Shown piece after piece: positions 15,110 through 24,829 of a DNA stretch of 44,716 nt. Position numbers and translations under genes: made by a program. Position 1 is the stretch's first letter; the number at the start of each line of letters is the position of its first letter. The stretch is from Dolichospermum sp. LEGE 00240 (GTDB lineage: Bacteria; Cyanobacteriota; Cyanobacteriia; Cyanobacteriales; Nostocaceae): the NCBI RefSeq assembly GCF_015207875.1, contig NZ_JADEVZ010000039.1, positions 1-44,716 on the forward strand, in the 5' to 3' direction. Under the pieces are notes generated by a model. That model was not told the origin of the DNA and did not search any database. It saw only the letters and a program-made list of their open reading frames with translations.

Positions 15110-17860
15110 ATGGCTGTAGGCGGACTGGATAATGTAATTGAAATCGCTCATCGGGTGTGGGGCATAGAACCACACCGTCATGTGCGTATCCCGTCACCGA
15201 ACAGCAATGAGCAACCCATACCTGTAGATGCTCTATGGACAGATTACGGTCTTCGTCCAAATTCTAATAACTTGTCCTTCATGGTTCAATCTGTTCATGA
15301 ATCAGAAATAAACGCATGGAAACAGAGATTACGTTATTGGCCTGTTCGCGCAGGGTTGTTAGTCTCAGATGAAATTTATATACTTCAATATTACACTCCA
15401 TCGGGCAAATTAGAAGAACGAATTGTAGATCGTGACTCTCTATATTTAGAACTAACTAGACCAGATAGCCACTTATTTAAACCAAAAGCACTGGCAGAAT
15501 TTCGTACTGGTCAGCTAACATTAGCAGATATTGAAGAACCTGTTTCTGAACGGAGTTTTTCTTTTCTTCTGCGACAAAGAGCCGAATTAGATCAAGCATT
15601 TCAAACAGCAATTCAAGAGGTGCTTACAGAAATTGGTATTCCTAAAAGGAGAAATTCAAAAAGTAAAATATCTTCTCGTCACGAAATAGCAGGTCATGGA
15701 ATTCGTGTAGCGATCGCATTTTTAGCAGCAAGAATTTTAGAAGACAAAGGCTTTTTTTGTTCTGAATCACGCATTCCTACTGATGATCCTCGTCTTTTAC
15801 TGAATCTGACAGTACCTCGTGCTAATGGTTTTTTCAAAAAAGCCCTTGAGGAATCAATTCCTCATCTTAGCGACAGAATATTACAGCATTTAGGAGCTAA
15901 CTTAGGTAATCGAGTTAGTTTTGCACTGGTAGATCATCGAGATGTGGGATTGCTGTATGAACGAGCTATTAAAGAATTACCTAGTGATATTGAAGGTGGA
16001 CAATGGACTGATTTACAGCGACATTATACTCCAATAGCGATCGCTGAAAAAATGCTGGAATTATTACCTTTAGAAAGGTTACGTCCAGAAGAACGAATAA
16101 TTTTTGATCCGGCTGCTGGTTCAGGTAGTTTGCTATTAGCTGCTACATCACGTCTAGCAGGAATGTTTGATATTCCTGAAAACTTAGAAGCTAGAAAATC
16201 TTATCTTGCGAATCATGTAGTTGGTAATGATTTAGATCAATATGCGGATTTAGTAACACAATTACGATATACCCTAGCAAAAGAATCACTAGGTCAAGAT
16301 ATTCCATTTCCTTTTCCTAATAACTTCACTCATCAAGATTATGAGTTATTAAATCAACAAAATATGGGTATTAAGCCACGAGTGATTGTTGCTAATCCTC
16401 CTTTTGCAGAAGATGGTAATACTCAACGGGCAGCAAGATTTATAGAAAAAGCATTAAGTTGGTTAGAACATGGTTCTCAATTTGCCTTTATTTTACCTCA
16501 ATCTTTTTTAACTAATACAACTCATGGCATACCTAATGCACGTAGGTTATTAACTGATAATTGCCAAATTTTTGAAGTTTGGCAACTTCCAGCAGGGAAT
16601 ATTGGTATTCATGCTAAACAAGATGTATGTGTAATTTTAGGAAGTGTAGGTAAACCAAAAATAAAAATTCCTCTAGCTGGAAAAGCAATTTTTTCTCAAG
16701 TTAGTATTCCCGAATGTCGTGATGGTGGTTTCCTTGGTACAACATGGATATCGCAATTAAATTCTGATTCTGAAAATTGGGAATCACTGACAACCCCATC
16801 AATAGATATTAATGTTGCAACCATAGCATTAGGAAATCTGTTTTTTGTTTTTAATGGAGTAACTCCTAGTAAAAACTACAAACCAGTTAGTCAATGTCCA
16901 CCAAATACTCAATGTAAGAGAAACTGGCGTATGAAGTGGCGGGATATAAATCGGCTTTGGTCAGATCCAAACAGAGTTAGCGAAGAAGAACGCTGGATTA
17001 GGTATGGAAAACAATATCTTTCAAGTGCCAGATTAAAATACGAACTACTTTTTGACTTACCAAAAGTTCTTGTAGGTCGTAAAGTAAATCGAGGTTCGTT
17101 ATATCCTCTCGCTGCTCAATTAGATACTACAGGTCTTTGTCCTGACAATAATATATTTTGTGTTCTTCCTGCACAACAAGCTGGAAAATCCCCTCAACTA
17201 CCTGATAATCAAAAATTTGTACAAGAATGGAATCAGCTAACTTATGAAGATCAAAGATTATGGCTGTTAGGCATTTTATCATCTCAAATCGCAAATTCAC
17301 TATCTCTAATTGGTCGCAAAACACATGAAATAACAAGTGATGAGTTATGTAAACTTATCTTACCTCAGAAAATAGATCCGCGAATAATTAAAATTACCAG
17401 TCAAATTATTGAGAGAGATCAACAACGTCTGGAAATTCCTCACCCAGATAAATTACGGATTCAATTAAATAAAATTGTAGAAGAATCTTATGGTAATCCT
17501 CATTGGATAGAAATTAAACGGACTGGAGAACCACCGGAATTAGAATTATGGAAATCAGAACAAACAAAGCCTACATTTACAGTGCGTGGTCAAGTTTTAG
17601 AAGTTTCTCAAGATAATAGCCAAATTCGCTTATATTTGAGTGGTTTGTTAGATGATCACAGAGAAGACTGGCTACCGATTTTACCAGAAATACCTGGTTG
17701 GGCGCTGGATGGTACAGTTTTTAAAGCTGAACTAAGTCAGGATGTGGAAACATTTGAAGAACTTACCCAACGTCCTTGGGCTATCAGACAATTTCGCCAT
17801 ACTCCTCGTCCTTATCTAACTGACGATGAGCTAAGAAAAGAATTAGGGATAGAGGAGTAA
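15110..17860 (+). CDS. N6-adenine DNA methyltransferase, type IIG/PglX-like
   Basis: A 916-residue protein with the gamma-class N6-adenine methyltransferase order: Q-R-H-Y-T-P (303-308), motif I F-D-P-A-A-G-S-G-S (332-340) and motif IV N-P-P-F (429-432). Residues about 35-115 resemble the N-terminal nuclease-like domain of type I/IIG restriction proteins (end strand R-A-G-L-L-V-S-D-E-I-Y-I-L-Q). D40 is present, but where E-x-K is expected I see only F-M-V-Q-S-V-H-E, so this domain looks catalytically dead. The region after residue 560 could hold target recognition. There is no helicase motif and no separate specificity subunit nearby. Eight bases downstream is a metallo-beta-lactamase-fold gene, almost certainly co-transcribed. 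Function inferred: DNA modification, possibly in defence. Confidence 0.88.
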   Translation: MAVGGLDNVIEIAHRVWGIEPHRHVRIPSPNSNEQPIPVDALWTDYGLRPNSNNLSFMVQSVHESEINAWKQRLRYWPVRAGLLVSDEIYILQYYTPSGKLEERIVDRDSLYLELTRPDSHLFKPKALAEFRTGQLTLADIEEPVSERSFSFLLRQRAELDQAFQTAIQEVLTEIGIPKRRNSKSKISSRHEIAGHGIRVAIAFLAARILEDKGFFCSESRIPTDDPRLLLNLTVPRANGFFKKALEESIPHLSDRILQHLGANLGNRVSFALVDHRDVGLLYERAIKELPSDIEGGQWTDLQRHYTPIAIAEKMLELLPLERLRPEERIIFDPAAGSGSLLLAATSRLAGMFDIPENLEARKSYLANHVVGNDLDQYADLVTQLRYTLAKESLGQDIPFPFPNNFTHQDYELLNQQNMGIKPRVIVANPPFAEDGNTQRAARFIEKALSWLEHGSQFAFILPQSFLTNTTHGIPNARRLLTDNCQIFEVWQLPAGNIGIHAKQDVCVILGSVGKPKIKIPLAGKAIFSQVSIPECRDGGFLGTTWISQLNSDSENWESLTTPSIDINVATIALGNLFFVFNGVTPSKNYKPVSQCPPNTQCKRNWRMKWRDINRLWSDPNRVSEEERWIRYGKQYLSSARLKYELLFDLPKVLVGRKVNRGSLYPLAAQLDTTGLCPDNNIFCVLPAQQAGKSPQLPDNQKFVQEWNQLTYEDQRLWLLGILSSQIANSLSLIGRKTHEITSDELCKLILPQKIDPRIIKITSQIIERDQQRLEIPHPDKLRIQLNKIVEESYGNPHWIEIKRTGEPPELELWKSEQTKPTFTVRGQVLEVSQDNSQIRLYLSGLLDDHREDWLPILPEIPGWALDGTVFKAELSQDVETFEELTQRPWAIRQFRHTPRPYLTDDELRKELGIEE

Positions 17861-17868
17861 AAGTAAAT

Positions 17869-18906
17869 ATGACCTGTGAATTTGTTTTTTTACCAGTTGG
17901 CAATGCTGATAGCATAATTATCTATCCTGATGGTGGTTCAGCCGTTGTAATTGACCTGCATAAAATACCTTTATTACTAAAGTGGTTTCAAAATAAGAGA
18001 GAAACTAATATCAGCAGAATATATATTACTCATGAACATCGTGATCATTTTCCATCACTTGAAGATTTAGTTACTTTTTTAGACAACTGGTTAAAAAGTG
18101 GAAAAGTAGGAAGTATTTGTCTACCTTATCAGGTATATCAACAAGCGAAGAAAAAAGTTGCTGACGGCAAAGGAAATGAATTACTTAAAGATGCTTTACT
18201 GCGTCTCAGATATTGGGAAAAAAATAATATTATCAATTTTATAGAAGTTACTCGCGGATCAAATCCATATTCTCAAGATTCTTTAGAAATTCATGCTTTA
18301 CATCCAGGGCTTTTATATGCTCAGGATCACTTAGCTAACACTGGTGGTAAGGATAATGAAATATCGGTTGTCTTGCGTGTTAATTATGGTGATTTTACAG
18401 CATTATTTTTAGCAGATATTGAAGGTGCAGGTTTAAAAGAGTGTGCAGATTTATCAATTGCAAACCCAAATGAATTTATTGCTAATCTTGTTAAAATTCC
18501 TCATCATGGAGCATGGCCTAAAAATGGTGATGACCTTCAGAAATTGCTCGAAACAATTAATGCAGAAATAGCAGTTTTATCTGTAGGTAGCACGAATAGA
18601 TATGGCCACGTTGTCCCAGAATTGTTTAATTTATTGATAAACCTACAAAATGATAATTCTAAACAGTTGAAACAATTTGTTTGTACAGAAGTTACTCGAA
18701 CCTGTGTTCACTCAGCAAGCGATCTTTCAAATATGAGTAAATCAGGTTTAGCAAAACAGCAATTATGTGCAGGGGAAATTACCATGCTTGCAGAAACTTC
18801 TGGAAAATGGCAATTGAAAACCGAGACAGACCATGAAAATGTAATTTCTACATTAAAATACCCAGCGTGTAAAGGTCTTATTGATGTTGCTACATTATCT
18901 AAATAG
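17869..18906 (+). CDS. ComEC-like metallo-beta-lactamase-fold protein
   Basis: A 345-residue MBL-fold hydrolase. The metal-binding motif H-E-H-R-D-H is at 55-60. Further ligands or signature positions are L-F-L-A-D-I (D183), K-I-P-H-H-G-A (H212-H213) and S-V-G-S-T-N-R-Y-G-H (H247). The last three follow the pattern of the MBL domain at the C-terminus of the DNA-uptake protein ComEC, for which nuclease activity has been reported. There is no membrane segment, so this is a soluble, stand-alone domain. The ribosome site GAGGAG is inside the end of the methyltransferase gene, consistent with coupled expression. A role as the nuclease partner of the methyltransferase is inference. Confidence 0.88.
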   Translation: MTCEFVFLPVGNADSIIIYPDGGSAVVIDLHKIPLLLKWFQNKRETNISRIYITHEHRDHFPSLEDLVTFLDNWLKSGKVGSICLPYQVYQQAKKKVADGKGNELLKDALLRLRYWEKNNIINFIEVTRGSNPYSQDSLEIHALHPGLLYAQDHLANTGGKDNEISVVLRVNYGDFTALFLADIEGAGLKECADLSIANPNEFIANLVKIPHHGAWPKNGDDLQKLLETINAEIAVLSVGSTNRYGHVVPELFNLLINLQNDNSKQLKQFVCTEVTRTCVHSASDLSNMSKSGLAKQQLCAGEITMLAETSGKWQLKTETDHENVISTLKYPACKGLIDVATLSK

Positions 18907-18911
18907 TTATA

Positions 18912-18931
18912 AGAATTTTGAATAAAATTCT
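18912..18931. terminator. Shared weak hairpin between convergent genes
   Basis: AGAATTTT pairs with AAAATTCT across a GAAT loop, between the stop codons of the MBL gene and the alpha-2-macroglobulin gene. Stem is AT-rich, so termination strength is doubtful. Confidence 0.4.
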
Positions 18932-21900
18932 CACTTCCTTTCCTCCAATACCAAAGTAGAATCTGCACTCCTGCCAAACTCTTCTGGTGCATATTGAAGA
19001 TGTGCTTCCGCACCAGGCCAAATGAATGTTCCTGGAGTCACGGAACGGACTAAATAATGTAAACTGTAAACTCCTGGTTCGAGATGATTTGCATAGGAAA
19101 TTATCCGATCTTTATAGATAGTTTTATATCCTAATTGCCAATTATCGGCTTTTGCTTGTAATGCTGGTGTCGCTGTTTGAAAACTATCATCTACAGCTTC
19201 AAAACCTGCGGGTAATGGGTCTTTAATGACTACATGATCTACAGGATGATCTGTAATTATTTCTAAACCAATATCAAAGACTTGTCCAGGTTGTAAGGTT
19301 AAAGTTTTATCAAAAGCATACATTCCGGTTTTTTGGATAACTTTCTCTTCATTGACTTTGCTAATTTCTCGCGTTACTCGTAAACCGTTAAATCTTCCTG
19401 GTTGATTTCCTTGTAAACGATATTTGTAAGCCACTAAATAATGTAATTTACCTCTTCCAGATTTTTGTAACCATAAATCACGTTTACCTTGAGGTAATTG
19501 ATTCATAGGAATATTTATTTGTAAGTTAGGATTTTGATAACCATTAAAACGGGTTTCTCCTAATTTCTGATTTCCTAATTTTACCGTAGTCATAAAATTA
19601 GGTGGTGTGGGTTGAAGTTGGCTATATGCAACTAAAGCTGACAGGGCTTGGGCGTTATTATAACTAGATTCCCATGTCCCTTCTCTGCGTAAATTTAGCA
19701 GACTTTGCAGTAATTTATCAATAATTTCTGGGTTGGTTTTTTGGTCAATAAATAACCGTAAAGCTTGGGCTTGGGTGACAGTGTTTGAACTCATCCAACT
19801 CCAAGTTTTGGGTAAATTCACAACTGCGGTACGTCCAGTTTCATAGATATTCTTTTGGAACTCCAACCGCATGATTTGGGCTTGATTTTGCCATTCAGGA
19901 AATTGATATAGATATCTGGCTAATTTGATTTGAGTAACTAGATCAAAATTATCACGTTGTTGATAAATATCTGATAAGAAACTATTGCGTTTATCTCCTA
20001 ATTGTGCTAAGGCAATTAAGGAATTTAGTTGTAATTGAGATTTACAAAGTTTCTGTTTACAAAAGTCATATTGTCCAGGGTTAGCGAGAATATTTTGGAG
20101 ATAGGTTTTCAGATTAGAGATGATTTTACTATCAACCAAACCAGGAAAACTTTGATTAGCTATAACTAAAGATTCTCCAGCATAAGCAGAAACCAGAGGA
20201 TCGGATTTTTCTTGTCCTGGAAATGCTGCAAAACCACCATCTGCTATTTGCAGTTTTTGTAATTGTGCTATTGCTATTTTGGCTTGTTGTTGAGGATTAA
20301 ATTCTGTAAATGTCTGATTATATTTTTGGGTGAGGGTTTGCAAATTTGCAGCAATTAATAATTGACTTGCGGCTGGTTCTGCAAATGGTAAATCATTATT
20401 TTCTAAAACTTGTTTTGCAGGTGCTTTAATTGCGGGAATTAAGGTACTAGCTAATTGAATATCTAAACCTCCAACTTCGCGGAAGGTATTTTTATCAATA
20501 TTCAAGGGAATTTTTACCTGTCTTTCACTCACACCAGTTTCGACAACTTGTTCGGTAATTTCTAAAGGTTTAATTTCCAACGGGACAGTAAAAGCATCAG
20601 CGATATTATTTAGCTGTGTGGTAAATGTCATTTTCCCTTCTCCCACATTTCCCGCTATCATGGGGAAACGATAAGCCTGGGTTACTGATTCGGCTTTTGG
20701 TTGTAATGTGGTGGTTTTGGGGTTATTTTCCGCGAAGTTGAGAGAACCGCTAAGTTCACCGTTAATAGTCAAATTTCCAGTGTTTGTGGTGGTGTTGGTG
20801 ACTGATAAACCTGCCAAAATGCGATCGCCTGTGCGGGCAAATTGTGGTAAAATCGCATTAGTTATGAGTGGCTTTGTGGTGATAAATGTTGCGTCACGAT
20901 TCCCAAACCGCAAATTTCCATCTGTAGCTACTACCATTATCCGCCAAGTTGTTAGATTATCGGGTAATTTAAAGCTGATTTTTGCCTTACCATTTTCATC
21001 ACTAATTACCGCACCATTGTAATAAGCTAAAGCTTGAAAATCTTCACGAATCCGAGTATTTGCTAAACCATTAGATAAACCACCACCATAACCCCAACCT
21101 TTCGGTAAAATTTGCGGTAATGGTGCTAATTTAACATCACGACGATTATCACTAAATCGGGTAGAAATTGGTTGTTCTGCATAAACAGTATCTACCAAAT
21201 TTGGCGGACGATAACCAGTTAATTGTAACACCGCTTCATTCACAACCATGACAGTAAATTGTCCTTTGGTGGGAGTTCCTTGACTATCTTTTAATTCCAG
21301 TTCTAAGGTTGCTTCTTTTCCAGGTTCTAAAGATTTTTCAACTGGGTTAACTTGTACCTTTAAATATTTATCTTCTAGGTTAACTTTAAAAGCTGCAAAC
21401 CCAATTTTGGCTAAATTCTCTAAACTTCCTGGTTCTATTTGATTGAGTGGTTTACCTTGTCTGACTAATACCGCTTCTACTGCTGCATTAGGTAACATTT
21501 CTGGGGTAATTGTAAACTGAATTTGGGGCGCACCTCCTTTAATTTTAACTACTTGTTGATAGAGAGGTTTATCTTTAATCACCGCAAAATATAATTCTCC
21601 TTCTGGGTAGGGAGATTGAATTAAAGCTGTCGCTGTATCTCCAGGTTTAAACTCTTTTTTATTTAATTTTACTGATAATCTATCTTTTTCTTCTTCACCC
21701 CAAAATACTTGATTTTTTCCTGTCACCCAAATTTGTAAGTCTGTGGCTGTAATCTCGTCTTTACTATCACTAAAATTAGCGCGAATGCGATACGAACCTG
21801 ATACATTAGGTTTGAAATTGACTGTTTGGGGAGTATTCCTAGATGTAATATCTGTTTTCCCAACAGTTTGATATTCAACTTGATTTTGTGGAGTTTTACT

Positions 21901-24639
21901 ACCTTCAACAATTTTGGTAACGCTGCTATATTTCATCTGTTGTAATTCCAGATGTATTCTTTGATTTTCTAGAGGTTTTCCCGTTGCGTCCGTAACAATA
22001 AACTCTACAGGAAAATCCTTACCAGCGTCAGCGACAAAATTACTTTTTAAACCAATCAGTCTATTATTAGGTAAAGCGGTAAAAGTTTGGGAATTAGCAA
22101 CTGATAAATTAGAAACATCACTAATTTGCACATCTACCCGATAAGTCATGGGGTAGGGTAAATCTTTAGCTACAGTTACAGTTTGATTACTTTTCCCATT
22201 AGGATCTAATTTAGTGTTAGTTTGTAAGACATCATTAGGAACATTCGGACTTTCTTCTGGCCAAAACCATTGTCTCCCAAAACTAAATTCTTCCCAACCT
22301 TTAGGGATAAAATTAGTCTGTTGACGAGTAACAAAATATTTAGCTTCTCCTCCTTCCACTGGGGAACCAAATAAATAATTACTTCCTACTTGCACATCAA
22401 TTTTGTCATCAATTACTGCAAATTCTTTATTTAGCTGTAAATCAACTTTAAAATTGGGAGGTTTAAATTCCGCTACCCGAAACTCTCCAGAAATTTCTTG
22501 TCCCTTGTTACCTTTAGCTTTGATAGTATAAAATCCTAAAGGCTGATTTTTAGGAATTGGTAACTCTAAAGAAAATGTACTAAATTCATTAGTGGTTTTT
22601 GTGCCTAAATCTGTATTCTTGCCATTAGTATTGACTAAAGTTACTTGATAAACGGAATTTTTATCTTCCTGGATTTTCCCATTTTCTAAATAATCTGCAA
22701 AAGCAGTAAAGACAGCTTTTTCTCCAGGTTGATATAACTGTCTATCAGAAAAGATAACCCCTCTTGATTCTGGCTTCTCAGCTTCCCAACCAGCATCAAT
22801 TCCATAACCATAAGCACCAGTATATTCTTCCGTTCTGGCAAATGCCCAGTCTTGATTTTCACTAGCAACTACTAATAATTGTGGTAAACTAGATGGCAAT
22901 TTGGGATAACATTGTGTTAATTGATTATTCTCAATAATTAAAATTCCCTTATCATCAGTTTTTCCAGTTGCACAGGGTACAGGTTGAGGACGAGATTTAT
23001 CCGCTAATTTTGATTGATAAATTTGAATATTTGCTGCTTTAACTGGTGAACCATCACTCAGATGATGAACCCGAATTAAACCCGATTCTGGAAACCATTG
23101 AGAAAATAGTCCTAAATTGGTTAATTGTACCATGCCATAAGTTGTTGGTTCTTTCCACAATTGTTTACCATCTTCTTGATATTGATGAGTTCTTGCTTGC
23201 ACTCCATAAGCTAACATTCCCTGACGATTACCTAATTTTTCCTTCAGAGGAACATTGATAGTTAGGGATTGATTTTTCTTGCTGCTAATTTTAAAATCTT
23301 GCCATTTAGCAGGTTCGGGTAATAAATCATTAGCACTATTTGTATAAACCAAATCTGTAGGTTTAACAATGCGATAAGCAGCTTGATATTTGGATTCTGG
23401 TAAATTAATAGTATCAATATTAATTTGTAAATCCTTATCTGTCGGGAAAATATTCAAATCTGAAGGGGCGGAAATATTTCCAGCCACATCACCAGTATCA
23501 TATTTAATAGTTACTGATTTACCTAAAGTTTGTCCAAATTTATCTTTAAGATTTCTGTCAATATTAATTGTATAAGTAGTAGCTGGTTCTAAAGCATAGG
23601 GATTAATGCTGACAATTCTATCTGCTTCGGAAATTTGCAATAGACTATCAATATTTTTCGGTGCTGGCTTAATTTTAATATTGTTCTTAACGGAATCTGC
23701 TAATAAAATGTTATTAAATTCTAACTGAGGACTACCTTTAATAAATCTCCCATAAGTTCCACTTGCATCTGGTTCTCCATAGGGTTTAATTCCCATAAAT
23801 CCTAAAGGTGAATACGTCGCTAATTTACTAACAAATTCTTTCTGACTAGGTAAATTACCATTAGCAGGAAGAATACCCGAAGAAAATTTTAAGCGGTAAG
23901 CTGTGGCTTTTTCTAGGTTTTGGACAGGAGTAAGATCATAAACCCAATTCTTAGCTGAAGGATCAAATTTTTCTAAAGGATCTAAATTTTCTGGTGTTTC
24001 ATTTTTAGCTAATTCCACCTTAAAACCCACACCTTGGGTTTTACCTTCAGGAATTAACTGTAAATGCTTTTGCACAGAATCCAAATCTAATTCTAAATTA
24101 GAGGTAAATTGCAACTTTGGTTGTAAATCAACTGGTTCAATTGGGGCTTTTTCAATGGGGTTAACTCCTGGTAAATTAGTAACTTGCAACGGTTCAGTAT
24201 TAAAAGTCCAAGCCAAATCTTGACTTAAACGATGATTTTTTAAATCTGCTAAACCCGCTTTAAGAGTAACCTTAACTCGCGTCGCTTTCGGTATAGCTTT
24301 ATCAGCTTGAAAACCCACCATACGCGGAGTTAAAAAGCGAAATTGTCCCGGTAAAGGAGGCCAAATTGCAAATTTAGTTAATAAACTTTGCTGTTGGGGA
24401 CTATCAAGACTTTCAACAGGAATTAAAGCTTCCTGAAAGCGAATCCGAATTTGACTGGTAGATTTTGCATCTCCTAAAGGACTAATTTGTTCTATCCAAT
24501 CTGGTAACTTTGGTGTGATTAATGACTCAACAGGTGGTAACTTTTCCTTACCTGGTTGAATAGTCATAAAATTACAACCAGTCATTCCGAATGCGAGAGT
24601 GAAAATAACCAGGAACTTAAAGATTTTTCTAATCATCAT
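18931..24639 (-). CDS. Bacterial alpha-2-macroglobulin family lipoprotein, thioester-less
   Basis: A lipoprotein of about 1902 residues (YfhM/MagD-like). The N-terminus has a hydrophobic segment and lipobox-like F-G-M-T-G-C, so it is probably anchored in a membrane on the periplasmic side. Recognisable parts are a Big_5-like N-terminal region, macroglobulin strands (D-R-Q-L-Y-Q-P-G-E-K), the A2M core (D-N-L-T-T-W-R-I-M-V-V-A-T-D-G) and an alpha-toroid (I-A-D-G-G-F-A-A-F-P-G). At the place of the C-x-E-Q thioester I read D-L-P-F-A-E-P-A-A-S-Q (about residue 1413-1423), so no reactive cysteine is present. Such proteins trap attacking proteases. Start: ATG 24639 or 24636; the longer frame starts with TTG 24654. 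Divergent from pbpC, the usual partner. Confidence 0.93.
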   Translation of the reverse strand: MMIRKIFKFLVIFTLAFGMTGCNFMTIQPGKEKLPPVESLITPKLPDWIEQISPLGDAKSTSQIRIRFQEALIPVESLDSPQQQSLLTKFAIWPPLPGQFRFLTPRMVGFQADKAIPKATRVKVTLKAGLADLKNHRLSQDLAWTFNTEPLQVTNLPGVNPIEKAPIEPVDLQPKLQFTSNLELDLDSVQKHLQLIPEGKTQGVGFKVELAKNETPENLDPLEKFDPSAKNWVYDLTPVQNLEKATAYRLKFSSGILPANGNLPSQKEFVSKLATYSPLGFMGIKPYGEPDASGTYGRFIKGSPQLEFNNILLADSVKNNIKIKPAPKNIDSLLQISEADRIVSINPYALEPATTYTINIDRNLKDKFGQTLGKSVTIKYDTGDVAGNISAPSDLNIFPTDKDLQINIDTINLPESKYQAAYRIVKPTDLVYTNSANDLLPEPAKWQDFKISSKKNQSLTINVPLKEKLGNRQGMLAYGVQARTHQYQEDGKQLWKEPTTYGMVQLTNLGLFSQWFPESGLIRVHHLSDGSPVKAANIQIYQSKLADKSRPQPVPCATGKTDDKGILIIENNQLTQCYPKLPSSLPQLLVVASENQDWAFARTEEYTGAYGYGIDAGWEAEKPESRGVIFSDRQLYQPGEKAVFTAFADYLENGKIQEDKNSVYQVTLVNTNGKNTDLGTKTTNEFSTFSLELPIPKNQPLGFYTIKAKGNKGQEISGEFRVAEFKPPNFKVDLQLNKEFAVIDDKIDVQVGSNYLFGSPVEGGEAKYFVTRQQTNFIPKGWEEFSFGRQWFWPEESPNVPNDVLQTNTKLDPNGKSNQTVTVAKDLPYPMTYRVDVQISDVSNLSVANSQTFTALPNNRLIGLKSNFVADAGKDFPVEFIVTDATGKPLENQRIHLELQQMKYSSVTKIVEGSKTPQNQVEYQTVGKTDITSRNTPQTVNFKPNVSGSYRIRANFSDSKDEITATDLQIWVTGKNQVFWGEEEKDRLSVKLNKKEFKPGDTATALIQSPYPEGELYFAVIKDKPLYQQVVKIKGGAPQIQFTITPEMLPNAAVEAVLVRQGKPLNQIEPGSLENLAKIGFAAFKVNLEDKYLKVQVNPVEKSLEPGKEATLELELKDSQGTPTKGQFTVMVVNEAVLQLTGYRPPNLVDTVYAEQPISTRFSDNRRDVKLAPLPQILPKGWGYGGGLSNGLANTRIREDFQALAYYNGAVISDENGKAKISFKLPDNLTTWRIMVVATDGNLRFGNRDATFITTKPLITNAILPQFARTGDRILAGLSVTNTTTNTGNLTINGELSGSLNFAENNPKTTTLQPKAESVTQAYRFPMIAGNVGEGKMTFTTQLNNIADAFTVPLEIKPLEITEQVVETGVSERQVKIPLNIDKNTFREVGGLDIQLASTLIPAIKAPAKQVLENNDLPFAEPAASQLLIAANLQTLTQKYNQTFTEFNPQQQAKIAIAQLQKLQIADGGFAAFPGQEKSDPLVSAYAGESLVIANQSFPGLVDSKIISNLKTYLQNILANPGQYDFCKQKLCKSQLQLNSLIALAQLGDKRNSFLSDIYQQRDNFDLVTQIKLARYLYQFPEWQNQAQIMRLEFQKNIYETGRTAVVNLPKTWSWMSSNTVTQAQALRLFIDQKTNPEIIDKLLQSLLNLRREGTWESSYNNAQALSALVAYSQLQPTPPNFMTTVKLGNQKLGETRFNGYQNPNLQINIPMNQLPQGKRDLWLQKSGRGKLHYLVAYKYRLQGNQPGRFNGLRVTREISKVNEEKVIQKTGMYAFDKTLTLQPGQVFDIGLEIITDHPVDHVVIKDPLPAGFEAVDDSFQTATPALQAKADNWQLGYKTIYKDRIISYANHLEPGVYSLHYLVRSVTPGTFIWPGAEAHLQYAPEEFGRSADSTLVLEERK

Positions 24640-24717
24640 ATTAAATAAATGCAAAAAATATCAACAGCAACTAGCTACAGTGAATAAACCAATCCTAAAT
24701 AAAATGTAAACAACTCT

Positions 24718-24763
24718 CTTCCTCTGTGTTCTCTGTGCCTCTGTGGTTCGATTAAAAAACAGG
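24718..24763. repeat. CTCTGTGTTCTCTGTGCCTC dispersed repeat
   Basis: The spacer between the alpha-2-macroglobulin gene and pbpC holds CCTCTGTGTTCTCTGTGCCT followed by CTGTGGTTCG, a dispersed repeat of cyanobacterial genomes. A related piece appears to continue inside the first codons of pbpC (24866-24897). Confidence 0.55.
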
Positions 24764-24829
24764 AATGATATATAGATAACTAATGTAACGTAACTATTTC
24801 CCAAAAAGCATACAATTCTTAACATTATT

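Noticed and set aside
18708-19013. Minus-strand frame of 101 codons at the MBL/macroglobulin junction
   Set aside because: Lies antisense to the MBL gene and out of frame in the macroglobulin gene.
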